NCBI GenBank assembly: GCA_003116975.1
Contig: BGKB01000214.1
Coordinates: 1 to 64,000, forward strand
Direction: 5' to 3'
DNA: 64,000 nucleotides
From: Aurantiochytrium sp. KH105
Lineage: Eukaryota; Sar; Bigyra; Thraustochytrida; Thraustochytriidae
The position numbers and the translations under genes were made by a program. Under the pieces are notes generated by a model that saw only the letters and a program-made list of their open reading frames with translations, ran no database searches and was not told the origin of the DNA. Of this stretch, positions 45,472-54,936 are shown in pieces (the stretch's first letter is position 1; the number at the start of each line of letters is the position of its first letter).

Positions 45472-48129
45472 TTAGGCAATGGAAAGGGCGAGCTGGCTTC
45501 CGCTCGTGCCGTCAGCATCCCTGTCATGGCTGTCCCTGCCGGTGTTGTCGGTGCTGGCCTCATCGTCACCATCGTCACCATCCTCTTCGTTGTCCGTAAC
45601 GTTGCCAGAGTCTTCAGTCGCCACAGATGCTTCTACGATCGTTTGCACAAAGGAGCTCGGCTCCTCATCGTCATCATCGTCGGGTGCATCGACAGGCGCG
45701 CTCCCGCTACCACTGCTTGCGTCTTCGTCTGCTTCGTGCAAGATGGATTCCGGAAAGAGTTGCGTCTGCACGTCAGACTCGAGATGGCCCGAATGAAAGC
45801 AAACCTGAACAGACGCGTCGCGTCGGTTGAAGCCTTCGAGACTCGATGGATAATGACGCAGTTCGTACAGAGGGGGGCTTGCTCCGGACTGCACCTCGGA
45901 GCGGACCAAATCCGTGGCGGAGGAACGCTGAGGCTTGATGCGAGACGAGGGACCGATTGCCTTTGCCCGATGATGCTGCTGAGAGGTTGCATGCTGCTGC
46001 GAAAAGGAGTTGAGAGAGTTGGCGCGGTTTGTGTTGTTGTACATGGCCACGAACTTTGGCACATATATGACCAGAGTCAGTAGCAGATTGTTGAAAAAGA
46101 TGACCAGCGTCATCACCATGAAGCGCGCGAGCGAATTCATTTTGGGGAAAATGAAGAGAATAAGGAATCCAAGGCAGTACAGCTGCACTTGCGAGACCAA
46201 ACTGATGACGATATGCGTGCTTTCCTGAAACTCGGACGGCGTATTGCGCACCATGAACGAGAAGACGGCCCCCACAATAAAGAGCGCAAAGGTGTAGGTG
46301 AAAAGGATGGCCATGAAGATGGTCTCCCGCTCCGAGGTACACTGCCCGTAGGTTATAGTAGGGTTGTTGAACCTGTCCTCCGACTGCACCGCGCGCTCCC
46401 ACGTAAGCGGGTCGACAGCTGTCCACACGGTGAGAATGAGAACGTCCACGGCGACAACAACGCCTAATGCTGTATATAGGTGCATGTTGGTAATGTGAAT
46501 TCTGCGGAGGGCCTTGTTGTGAAATATACGATAAATGCGGTACAACTTGGCAGTAAGCGCCCCAAACGTGAGCACGGTGCCAATACTCCAGAACCAAAAA
46601 ACAGCCATGCAGGAAAAGTTTTGAAACTCTTGGCTAAAGCCATCCACATCCTCGATGCCAACGAAAAAGAGACTGCACGAGCTTATTGCGACGCCCATGA
46701 GAAAGCTGATGAGTATGGTCGGCTGCGCGCGGGAAAGGATACGCGTCTTGCGCTTCAACCACGTAAAGACAATGAGCCCCAGACTCCAAAGAATGAGCAG
46801 GACGGCCAGCGCTACGGATGCCCCATTCGCGCCAGCTGTGATGAAATTTGCCTCCAGATGGACGTCCACGTCCGGTGGCAGCGTGAGGTTCGCGGAGGTC
46901 TCAAAGGCCCAACCGTCGCTGCCGAAATAATACGCAGCCGGCACCGCCGCAATGCTGCTACCGATACTGAAACGCTCCATCACAAAGTTCGAGGAATCAA
47001 CGTTGCGAGTGCCCGTTTCTGCGTCGATGCGCACGTTGCCCGAAACGCCGGCAAACTCATTATCCACAATGCTCTGCCAGAGCGCAGTCCCGGCCTCAAC
47101 TTTGCTTTTCCAGTCGGCCTGCCGGACCGATGAGGAATTGAGTATTGAGGAGCAAACGGTACGGCTTGCGTCGTACGCGAATGGAATGTAGCCATGCATG
47201 CCGTCGAGGGTTTCATTGAAGAAGGCGGCATCCACGAGTGAGGCGTTGGCGCTCGCCAGTTTTTCGTTGAAGAACTCCAGCAAGGTCGCATTCTCTGCCA
47301 GCTTGGTCCAGCGCGCCTCCATGTCCTTGTATGCCTGACCTTCGTTGTACCCAGTGGCCTGGATGCGCATGACCTTGCTCTCCACGAATGCGCCCCAGTA
47401 CTCGGGGTCTTCCGCGACCAAGGTCTCGAGTCCGTCGATGGTGACGGCATCGCTTCCGATGAAAACTTGCTCGTCTGAGGCCTTGTGGTCAAAGATTTCT
47501 TTGAGCGACTCTGAAAAGGCGACCGTAATAACAATATTGAGACCCAGGCCCTTGATGTAGTCCATTGCAAACTTGATTGAGGTATCAGATCCCTGCTGGA
47601 AACTGGTTGCGAAAACGTTGATATCGAGGCTAGTGCATGCATCATCGAGCGCGTCGCGGTAAGCCGTTCCGTAGTCGTCGTCAGTGAAAACAAGAGCCAC
47701 GTTGCCGACGCCTTTCTTGTTGAGCATGGCGCAGAGGGCGATGGCTGTCTCTGCGTCTGATGGCAGCACGCGTGCAAAGAGCGAGTCTGGGCTGAGGTCG
47801 CGAGACGTGGCGCTAAAGGAGATCGTCGGGACGCCACGCACGCCGGCCAGCGTGGAGAGCGGCACGGCAACGGCCGAAAGCGAGGGGCCCACGATGGCAT
47901 CGATGCCCCCCTCATCATCGAGCTCCACTTTGAGGAATTTGTCGATGGCGTCTCCAGGATTACTCCCCGTATCCCTCAGGAGAATGTTCACCCCGTCGCC
48001 GTCCGGGCCGCAGTGCTCAAAGAGGCCCAGAAGACTGCTCACCACGAGCGCCCGCCAGTAGTCTTCCGCCTCTTCGCCGCCCTCGAGACTCAACCTCGAA
48101 AAGAGAGCCACCGTCTTCGACGCCGCCAT
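45472..48129 (-). CDS. GABA-B-like family C G-protein-coupled receptor
   Basis: An 885-residue intronless receptor. Residues about 1-415 form a Venus-flytrap ligand-binding domain of the ANF-receptor type (GIDAIVGPSLSAVAVPLSTL, then RGVPTISFSATSRDLS). Seven membrane helices follow (about 430-695): among them ASVALAVLLILWSLGLIVF (TM1), FWFWSIGTVLTFGALTAKLY (TM3 region) and FMVMTLVIFFNNLLLTLVIY (TM7). TM3 continues into LYRIYRIFHNK, the basic intracellular end typical of GABA-B receptors. No cysteine-rich domain lies between the flytrap and TM1, which is the GABA-B rather than glutamate or calcium-sensing layout. The C-tail (about 700-885) is disordered and very acidic near the end. The ATG at 48129 sits right at the flytrap start, so no signal peptide is encoded from it. 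Confidence 0.9.
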   Translation of the reverse strand: MAASKTVALFSRLSLEGGEEAEDYWRALVVSSLLGLFEHCGPDGDGVNILLRDTGSNPGDAIDKFLKVELDDEGGIDAIVGPSLSAVAVPLSTLAGVRGVPTISFSATSRDLSPDSLFARVLPSDAETAIALCAMLNKKGVGNVALVFTDDDYGTAYRDALDDACTSLDINVFATSFQQGSDTSIKFAMDYIKGLGLNIVITVAFSESLKEIFDHKASDEQVFIGSDAVTIDGLETLVAEDPEYWGAFVESKVMRIQATGYNEGQAYKDMEARWTKLAENATLLEFFNEKLASANASLVDAAFFNETLDGMHGYIPFAYDASRTVCSSILNSSSVRQADWKSKVEAGTALWQSIVDNEFAGVSGNVRIDAETGTRNVDSSNFVMERFSIGSSIAAVPAAYYFGSDGWAFETSANLTLPPDVDVHLEANFITAGANGASVALAVLLILWSLGLIVFTWLKRKTRILSRAQPTILISFLMGVAISSCSLFFVGIEDVDGFSQEFQNFSCMAVFWFWSIGTVLTFGALTAKLYRIYRIFHNKALRRIHITNMHLYTALGVVVAVDVLILTVWTAVDPLTWERAVQSEDRFNNPTITYGQCTSERETIFMAILFTYTFALFIVGAVFSFMVRNTPSEFQESTHIVISLVSQVQLYCLGFLILFIFPKMNSLARFMVMTLVIFFNNLLLTLVIYVPKFVAMYNNTNRANSLNSFSQQHATSQQHHRAKAIGPSSRIKPQRSSATDLVRSEVQSGASPPLYELRHYPSSLEGFNRRDASVQVCFHSGHLESDVQTQLFPESILHEADEDASSGSGSAPVDAPDDDDDEEPSSFVQTIVEASVATEDSGNVTDNEEDGDDGDDEASTDNTGRDSHDRDADGTSGSQLALSIA

Positions 48130-48907
48130 GGTGCTTGCCGCCGCTCGCTCCTCCCCTCCCCGGGCCCCTGTGCTCGCCCCGCCCGGCTCCGCGGCCCCGC
48201 CGCGCAGCCGGCTTCGCGCGCGCGAGCCCGCCGCCCCGCACGCGCGCCGACGCGGTTCGCCGCCGCCCGGGCCTGGCCGGCGCTCTGGCGGCCTTCCCGC
48301 TCCCGGCCTGCGTCTCCTGCCCGCCTGCCTGCGTCTCCTGCCTGCCTGCCCGCGCCGCGCCCGCGCTCGCCCGCGCCCGCGCGCGCGCCTGTCTGCGCCG
48401 CGCCGCGCCCTCCGGCTCGCGACCGGGGCCTGGCTGGACCCTCCCTGCCTGCCTCTTCCTTTCGCGCTCTGCCGCGGGGGTGAAGGCGAGTCTTTGTCCG
48501 CTGCGCCGAGGCGAGGCGAGGCGAGGCGAGCCTGGGCCCCTTCCCTGACTGTGAGCAGTGTTTGGGTGTTTGGCTGGGTGTTTATTTGTTTGTTTGTGCG
48601 CGGCCTGCGTGTTTACGGCGTGCCTGGCCGGCCGGCCCTTCTCCTTCTTGGCGCGCGAGCCGCGGCGGTTCAAACGTGCCCGCGCCTTGGTCTCCGCGTC
48701 CTCGCGACGGCGGCTGCCTGCCGGGCCGGCGAGGCCGCTCCGCTGAGCAGCGAACGCGCGATGCGAGCTGCTGCCTCGTTTCGGATGGGCGGACGGATGG
48801 AATGTTTGAACCTGGATGGTTGGATGGGTGGAGGAATGGATGGATGATGATGATGCCCTGCGCTGCGCTCGCTCCAAGTCCGGGCTCCGGCTCGGCCGTG
48901 CTGCCCG

Positions 48908-48939
<32 letters not shown>

Positions 48940-51130
48940 GCCCGCCCGGACCGCCGCGTTCCGCGCCGGTCCCTGCGCCGCGCCTGCCGAGCGAGCGAGC
49001 GAGCACGCAAGCAAGCCAGGCCAGAGGAGCCGGAGGTCTCCGGAGTGCTCCGGGTCTGCTCTCCGCTGCTTTGACCTGGCGCGGGAGCTAGGCCACGCGC
49101 GGCGCAAAGGGCAAACAAGCACCCGAGGGCCGCGGCGCCGCAGACTTGCAGCTTCGCCGCGGGTGGGCTTTGGCGGCGAGCGCCAAGGCGTCGTCGGTCG
49201 CGCGGCGCTCTCTGCGCTGCGCTGCGCAGGCTAGCAGCAGCAGCAGCAGCAGCAGCTGTACTGCTTGCTTGCTGCTGCTGCTCCGGGGCGCGTGCAGTGG
49301 ATGCGCGTGTGTACGGGTCCTTACTTCTCCAGCGAGCGGGGACAACGGGACGAGGGGGGCGCGGAGCGAGAGTCCTGCCGTAGCCCCTTTCGGGACACGC
49401 GCTGCGGTGGTACAAGTTGGCGGTGGCGGTGCACACCAGGGCAGGAAAGGGAGTGCGAAGACAGCGGGGGAGGCGCCTTCCACGCTGTTTGGGCGAGTGT
49501 GAGCGGGCGAGTGGGGCCGCGCAGGGACGCGGAGATGGCAGTTTGCGAGCGAGCAAGCGAGCGCTGCCTGCCTGCCTGCCTGCCTGCCTGGGCGTTACGT
49601 CTGCTGGCTGCTGGGCCACGAAATGAGAGATTGCTGCGCATTCGTGCGAGGCCATCTTGCACCAAATGGACGGAACGGATGGATCAAGCAATGCGTGAAC
49701 GGGGGTATAGAGAAAATGGTCGTATGGACCCCCCCCCCCCCCCTCTTTCTTCCCCTCTCCCCCCACCCTCTCAAACTATCTTGACTCGTGCCAAGGCTAG
49801 TAGAGTGCAGCTTCGAAGGTCGCGTTATCACATCTAGAGCCGTCTGACAGCCAGATGCCTCGCCTCGCGCGTGGATGCTTTTGGTCCATCTCATGAGAAG
49901 TGATCAACGCGCGACTCTTGATCCGGTAGGGCGATGGCCTGCGAGGAAAACCCCGCATTGGCCACCGGCGGCCATACTCGCGAGATTTACGGGGTCGGCC
50001 TGACATCACTCCATGAAATCTTTGTCTAGACGCTTGTCCCTCTATAGATTTCGTTTAGCTGCCGTTCTGCCCGCCTGCCCACACGTTGCACACAGACGAT
50101 GTAAGATTGATCGCACTATGCCTCGGGCTGAGGTAGTTGTGCAATTACAAGGGATCCTACCCCCTTCTTCCCCCTTCCTTGTCATTGACGATGAATCACT
50201 TGAAAGTTCGTATCTATCTTGCAACCATGAGCATGCGCATGCGCATGCGCATGAGAAGAATGAAGATGTTCTCACGCGCGCACAGAGACGGGCATCATCA
50301 TAACGCGTCTTGCGGATGATCGATTCGCACTACTTTGTAGTCCTTTGTTACTTGACTGCATTGCCCTTTTTGGCAACGATCGATGTTGATGCAACTACTC
50401 TTCGCATTCAGTACAAAGTTTAGTTAAGGGACTATGTTTGAAACGATGCGGGCAAATGCTTCTCGGAAAAATCCACCTCCAGTGTCATTTTGATAAGACT
50501 CTTGTGATCGAAAGTTATAAAGTCGCATCCTATTCTTAAGTGAAAGCGGTTACTTTAACAAGCTGCGACCCTGCATGCGCATATCGTTAGAGTATCGTAT
50601 GCACAAATGCTCCTTCATCGCTGCGCATCCTTGCAAGCAAGCAAACAAACAAACAAGCAAGCAAGAAAGAAGACTGCTTGCAGATAGACGTGTGCGCTTG
50701 TGATCGATTCCTTTCACTCTCTGACTGTATGTTCGAGTCTCAACGTATCGAGACGAAGATTGCCACGTTGTCATCTGGCCTCGAGGTGACTTTGCTCGGC
50801 CAACAAGGACATCATCCACATCTGTGCTGTATCTAAACAAGAAATGACACCAAACAAAAGACAGCTCCTTTTCTTTTTTCCACGAGCCAGCGGCATGCCA
50901 GTCTCAGAAGGTAGCCAGGTTCACCGGAGAGCTTTCCTGGACCCACTATCAGCTCAGTCTTGCAGCTTTAAAGAAAAAGTAACAAGGCTGTGCAGACTTT
51001 TATGTTTCTGTTTATGTTCTTGTTGTCAGCCCTCAGCCTGAGCCGCCGGAACCTAACGACCGCGGCCCAAAGAACAAACAAACAATCAAACAGAGACGAA
51101 ACGCGCAACCTAACGGTGAGGTAACAGACG
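48130..51130. other. 3-kb spacer, GC-rich in its left half, with many microsatellites
   Basis: This holds the promoters of the divergent GABA-B-like receptor and primase genes. Simple repeats are (CTGC)n at 48905-48939 and 49565-49590, (CAG)n near 49231-49258, a 15-C run at 49729-49743, and (GCATGC)-type repeats near 50229-50252. The composition shifts from very GC-rich to about even near 49.8 kb. Open frames in the GC-rich half are on both strands and overlap each other, so I do not call any. Confidence 0.55.
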
Positions 51131-52648
51131 ATGCAGCTCGGGAGCGCGCGCAAGAGCGTGCGCACGGCCGGCGGCGCAGCCGTAGGCGGCTGGAAGCGCA
51201 GCAAGTTCGAAGGCGGGGTGCCTGCGCTCGGCGGCAACAACGATGGCAACGTGAGCGGGTTGACGCTGTACAAGTACCCGCCGGAACACGCCATCTCGCT
51301 CGACGACTTTGAAGGCCTCGCCGTAGAGCGTCTGCGCGCACTAAGCAAGGTGGAGGACGCACAGGCACGAGGTGCGAGTGACCTCGGTGCCATCATGCGC
51401 GAAGCTATTCGCGATACTCACATGGACGTGCGTTCCCAGGATGACCTACGCCTGGACAATATCTCGCACTGGGTCTTGCGACTCGCGTTTAGCGCCACCG
51501 AGGATCTGCGTCGGCGCTTTCTCAATTTTGAACTTGCCCTCTTTCGCCATAGGTTTGCGCAGCGCCACAATATGAAGGAAGTCCAGGCGTTTATGAATGA
51601 GAATGGCCTCGGCTTCTCCGTCATGTCCCCCACTGAACGCGAAACCCATCGTACGCCGCTCGAGCGCGTCTACATGGCCGGACATGCGTGGCGTGGCGCG
51701 CAAGTCAAGGCCTTTGACCGCGTGCAGTACTTTAAGGTTCCTTTCACTGAAGTCCTCGACCTCGTCAGCAAACGGGCCGTGTATCTGCATCGAGGCATCG
51801 CCTTTGTGCCAGAGACAGATTTGGTGTCCATTCTTTCGTCGCGCTTTCGAGCAGCCATGTCGCAAAAGCTCGCGGTGGCATACAAATCTCTCCCTTATGT
51901 ACGCCAAGAGGAGCGGATCCGTCCGATTTTGAAAAAGCTCGAAAATGCCTACCTGGGCCCAAGCTATGGTTTAGGCAACGGCAATGGTGCTGATGGGTCG
52001 GCTTCGCTCACGCTGGAAAACATTGACGAGCTTGCCCCGCGCTCGTTTCCCCTGTGCATGCGAAACTGTCACGCTCACATCAAGCGCGAACACCACCTCA
52101 AGCATTTTGGACGACTCCAGTTCCAGCTCTTCCTCAAGGGTGCCGGGCTCACTATGCAAGACTGTCTCAATTTCTTTGCTCGCGAATTCACGAAGAAACC
52201 CATGTCTCATGAAGAGTTCAACAAAAAGTACGCGTACAACGTTCGACACGCTTATGGCCAGGAGGGTAAGCGCACCAACTACACACCACGCAACTGCGTA
52301 CAAATTGTCACGGGGCAGCAACCAACGGCACAGGGCGAGGTCCACGGCTGCCCATTCCGCTCCACCTCGGAGCACACTCTTCGTGCGCAGCTCGCGCGTC
52401 AGCTTGGTACGGGGGCCTCTGATAAGATCGAGCCGATTCTCGCCAAGGTGCGCGAGAAGCAGCCCCAAATTGCTTGCCGCATGCATTTCGAGGCTGCTCA
52501 TCCGGGAGTCGTCTCCCGCGAGGCTGGTAATCATCCCAATTCATGGTTTCAAGAGAGTGTTGAGTACTTTCAGAAACAAGCAGACGGTCAGCCTCAACCT
52601 TCCGCCACATCCACCGCCACCTCTGCGCCAGTTCCTCCGTCTTCTTGA
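51131..52648 (+). CDS. PRIM2: DNA primase large subunit (PRIM2/Pri2)
   Basis: A 505-residue intronless subunit of the nuclear DNA polymerase alpha-primase complex, needed for RNA primer initiation and hand-off. The N-terminal half (about 30-290) is the helical domain that contacts the small subunit, with FKVPFTEVLDLVSKR and a PYVRQEERIRPILKKL helix. The C-terminal iron-sulphur domain (about 300-460) keeps all four 4Fe-4S ligands: Cys309 (FPLCMRN), Cys389 (PRNCVQIV), Cys407 (HGCPFR) and Cys449 (IACRMHFE). It also keeps the primer/template-binding block GKRTNYTPRNC. Length matches human p58 (509). The start at 51131 is the first ATG of the frame. Confidence 0.96.
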   Translation: MQLGSARKSVRTAGGAAVGGWKRSKFEGGVPALGGNNDGNVSGLTLYKYPPEHAISLDDFEGLAVERLRALSKVEDAQARGASDLGAIMREAIRDTHMDVRSQDDLRLDNISHWVLRLAFSATEDLRRRFLNFELALFRHRFAQRHNMKEVQAFMNENGLGFSVMSPTERETHRTPLERVYMAGHAWRGAQVKAFDRVQYFKVPFTEVLDLVSKRAVYLHRGIAFVPETDLVSILSSRFRAAMSQKLAVAYKSLPYVRQEERIRPILKKLENAYLGPSYGLGNGNGADGSASLTLENIDELAPRSFPLCMRNCHAHIKREHHLKHFGRLQFQLFLKGAGLTMQDCLNFFAREFTKKPMSHEEFNKKYAYNVRHAYGQEGKRTNYTPRNCVQIVTGQQPTAQGEVHGCPFRSTSEHTLRAQLARQLGTGASDKIEPILAKVREKQPQIACRMHFEAAHPGVVSREAGNHPNSWFQESVEYFQKQADGQPQPSATSTATSAPVPPSS

Positions 52649-52840
52649 GCTGTTTTTTTCAACAAGGCGTCTGAAGCGATTATACCCCAAATCAGATCAA
52701 CATAAACATTTTAACCCCATCAAAGCAAAAAGATTGTGAGCAAAGCCCTTTGGGCAACACCGAGCGATAGCATAGGGCCATAGGCCACAGTCTCCCACGT
52801 CAACGTTCACGTTCACGGGAACAAAAAAAAAAAAAGGGAA

Positions 52841-52910
52841 GCGCTGGCCGGGAATCGAACCCGGGGCAGCCGCATGGCAAACAGCTATTTTACCACTAAA
52901 CCACCAGCGC
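52841..52910 (-). tRNA. tRNA-Gly(GCC), copy 1
   Basis: On the minus strand this reads GCGCTGGTGG... and ends ...CCAGCGC. The acceptor stem is 7 bp, the anticodon stem GCUGU/GCGGC, and the loop UUGCCAU has anticodon GCC. Box A (TGGTTTAGTGG) and box B (GGTTCGATTCC) are intact, and a T run follows as terminator. The base after the acceptor stem is T. Confidence 0.95.
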
Positions 52911-53020
52911 TTGCTTCCGAAGCAAGGTCCTTCCCTGCTTGGATTGGTGGACCACGATACTTCGCTTACTCTTGAGAGAACGAAACAACAACAAGGATGA
53001 GGCAGCCAAAAAAAAAGAAA

Positions 53021-53090
53021 GCGCTGGCCGGGAATCGAACCCGGGGCAGCCGCATGGCAAACAGCTATTTTACCACTAAACCACCAGCGC
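53021..53090 (-). tRNA. tRNA-Gly(GCC), copy 2
   Basis: Its 70 nt are identical to copy 1, with a T-rich terminator downstream on the minus strand and T at the discriminator position. Confidence 0.95.
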
Positions 53091-53200
53091 TTGCTACCGA
53101 GGCAGGATTGTTCCTGCTTGGATTGGTGGACGACGGCACTGTGTCCACACTTGAGAGACTGCAACAGACAAAAGGTGACAAATGAAAAAAAAAAAGGAAA

Positions 53201-53270
53201 GCGCTGGCCGGGAATCGAACCCGGGGCAGCCGCATGGCAAACAGCTATTTTACCACTAAACCACCAGCGC
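53201..53270 (-). tRNA. tRNA-Gly(GCC), copy 3
   Basis: Identical to copy 1; this is the innermost copy of the left inverted-repeat arm. A T run (seen as poly-A on the plus strand at 53184-53195) follows. Confidence 0.95.
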
Positions 53271-53299
53271 AAGCTTCCGAAGCGAGGTCATTCCTGCTT

Positions 53300-53959
53300 G
53301 GATGTAAGGCAGTGTTGAATGGTATTCATAAAGCAATTTTGACGCTCTAATTGTGGCACGTCTCCTTCAACCTCGAATTCAAGTGATGCTTTGCATTGAT
53401 GGTAGAGAGGTGACTTTCGATTTTGCCTGTGCGCAAGGTGCGCGAACCTTGATCACCACTTGTGGGTCTCCAATGGATCATTATTCGTGTTGCTCAATGA
53501 TGAAGACCTCCGCGCTGCATCCACTTTCAAAATTTTACGGAAGATGGTAGATTCTTTATTTGGGTACAGGATGATGATTGGCATGCGTGCCATGCATAGT
53601 AAGGAAAAAATGGAGATGAGGGAAAGGTTGGAAAGGGGAACGGAAACAAACGCTTCAGTCATTCGAAATAATGCCTGACCGTCACCGATCCACGATAGTA
53701 AAAAAAGTGATCTACTTTCAATGTTAAAGGTCAAACGAGGTGTTTCTAGATTACCTGCTACAAGAGTCAAAACGCCTACATACAGATGTAACGAATCCCT
53801 GAGAATACTTGTCACTGTTTTCTCCTGCTCCACTCACGTTGACATACAAGTCTCGTCGTGAAAGGAACTCATTGTAAACATGCATCAGAGTGCCTAAACA
53901 TAACAAAGGAAATACACTCACTATCTTATATATGTTACAAAGACCCAAACCCAGCACCG
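53300..53959. other. Spacer between inverted-repeat arms
   Basis: 660 bp, AT-richer than the rest of the window, with no recognisable gene. The longest frame (minus, about 53453-53833) shows no family features. Confidence 0.5.
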
Positions 53960-53988
53960 AAGCAGGAATGACCTCGCTTCGGAAGCTT

Positions 53989-54058
53989 GCGCTGGTGGTT
54001 TAGTGGTAAAATAGCTGTTTGCCATGCGGCTGCCCCGGGTTCGATTCCCGGCCAGCGC
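53989..54058 (+). tRNA. tRNA-Gly(GCC), copy 4
   Basis: Identical 70-nt gene on the plus strand. A long T run (54063-54074) is the Pol III terminator. Confidence 0.95.
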
Positions 54059-54169
54059 TTTCCTTTTTTTTTTTTCATTTGTCACCTTTTGTCTGTTGCA
54101 GTCTGTCAAGTTTGGACACAGTGCCGTCGTCCACCAATCCAAGCAGGAAAGATGCTGCCTCGATAGCAA

Positions 54170-54239
54170 GCGCTGGTGGTTTAGTGGTAAAATAGCTGTT
54201 TGCCATGCGGCTGCCCCGGGTTCGATTCCCGGCCAGCGC
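54170..54239 (+). tRNA. tRNA-Gly(GCC), copy 5
   Basis: Identical gene, followed by a T run at about 54246-54255. The upstream element CCAATCCAAGCAGGAA is present. Confidence 0.95.
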
Positions 54240-54313
54240 TTCTTCTTTTTTTTTTGCTGCCTCATCCTTGTTGTCGTTTCGTTCTGTCAAGTGTGAGCGA
54301 AGTATCGTGGTCG

Positions 54314-54351
54314 ACCAATCCAAGCATGGAAGGACCTTGCTTCGGAAGCAA
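54314..54351 (+). promoter_or_regulatory. Shared upstream element of the tRNA-Gly genes (example at copy 6)
   Basis: ACCAATCCAAGC(A)GGAA...GACCTTGCTTCGGAAGCAA precedes the tRNA by 1-38 bp. Full or partial versions precede copies 1-7, 10 and 11, but not clearly 8 and 9. It may be an external Pol III promoter element or simply duplicated flank. Confidence 0.45.
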
Positions 54352-54421
54352 GCGCTGGTGGTTTAGTGGTAAAATAGCTGTTTGCCATGCGGCTGCCCCG
54401 GGTTCGATTCCCGGCCAGCGC
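54352..54421 (+). tRNA. tRNA-Gly(GCC), copy 6
   Basis: Identical gene; the outermost copy of the right arm. A T run follows at about 54428-54435. Confidence 0.95.
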
Positions 54422-54426
54422 TTCCC

Positions 54427-54936
54427 CTTTTTTTTTCCCTCTCTCCTTATATAATCACCGACACTGCAATCTCGAAGGCAACGCCCGAGCGACACTCTCC
54501 AGATCAAGAGGAAGAATGAACCGTCGTCTTCACACTGTGAAGCCTCTTTGGTTGATGGCCTCACCAGCTTGCTTTCTTTTTTCTCCCGGCCGCTGGCGAT
54601 ACCATGCGCAGCAGTCTGGCTCTCAAGATCCTCACACGAACGATGGATTCAAGCCACGGCAAGCAAGCAATCGAGCTGCTGTTGCTGCTGATGATAACCC
54701 GACTGGGCTTCTCACTTTTTCCTCTCTTCCCTCTGTCCTTCTCTCTCCCACTGATTGACTCGGGAGAACCTATCAGGCAGTGAGAACCTGCGGCTAAGAT
54801 CTCATGGTGCACACGTTCTTTCGGCCCACCACGCCAGCTTGCGTTAGTAGAATCCCGTCACTCTGAGATCGTGAGCCGCGAGCAGACCACTTCAAATTCG
54901 TTTCTGCAGCAGGAACTCAGCGGCCAGACTACTACC
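54427..54936. other. Spacer, tRNA copy 6 to the TPR gene
   Basis: 510 bp containing the presumed promoter and 5' UTR of the TPR gene. I see no other feature. Confidence 0.5.

Larger units (their letters stand above)
52836..53299. repeat. Left arm of a large inverted repeat carrying three tRNA-Gly genes
   Basis: This segment is nearly the reverse complement of 53960-54426. The arms match through the tRNA genes and the spacers between them, with only scattered substitutions and poly-A length differences. Confidence 0.85.
53960..54426. repeat. Right arm of the large inverted repeat carrying three tRNA-Gly genes
   Basis: Near-perfect reverse complement of 52836-53299; copies 4, 5 and 6 mirror copies 3, 2 and 1. 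Confidence 0.85.

Noticed and set aside
48017-49766. Overlapping long frames on both strands in the GC-rich spacer left of primase
   Set aside because: They overlap each other, are Arg/Ala/Pro/Gly-rich and follow simple repeats. No family features.
52697-53272. Minus-strand frame with three copies of a repeated peptide (WWFSGKIAVCHAAAPGSIPG)
   Set aside because: The peptide is a translation of the tRNA-Gly genes themselves, so it is not a protein repeat.
53453-53833. 126-residue minus-strand frame between the inverted-repeat arms
   Set aside because: No recognisable family, and AT-rich context. Not enough support for a gene.
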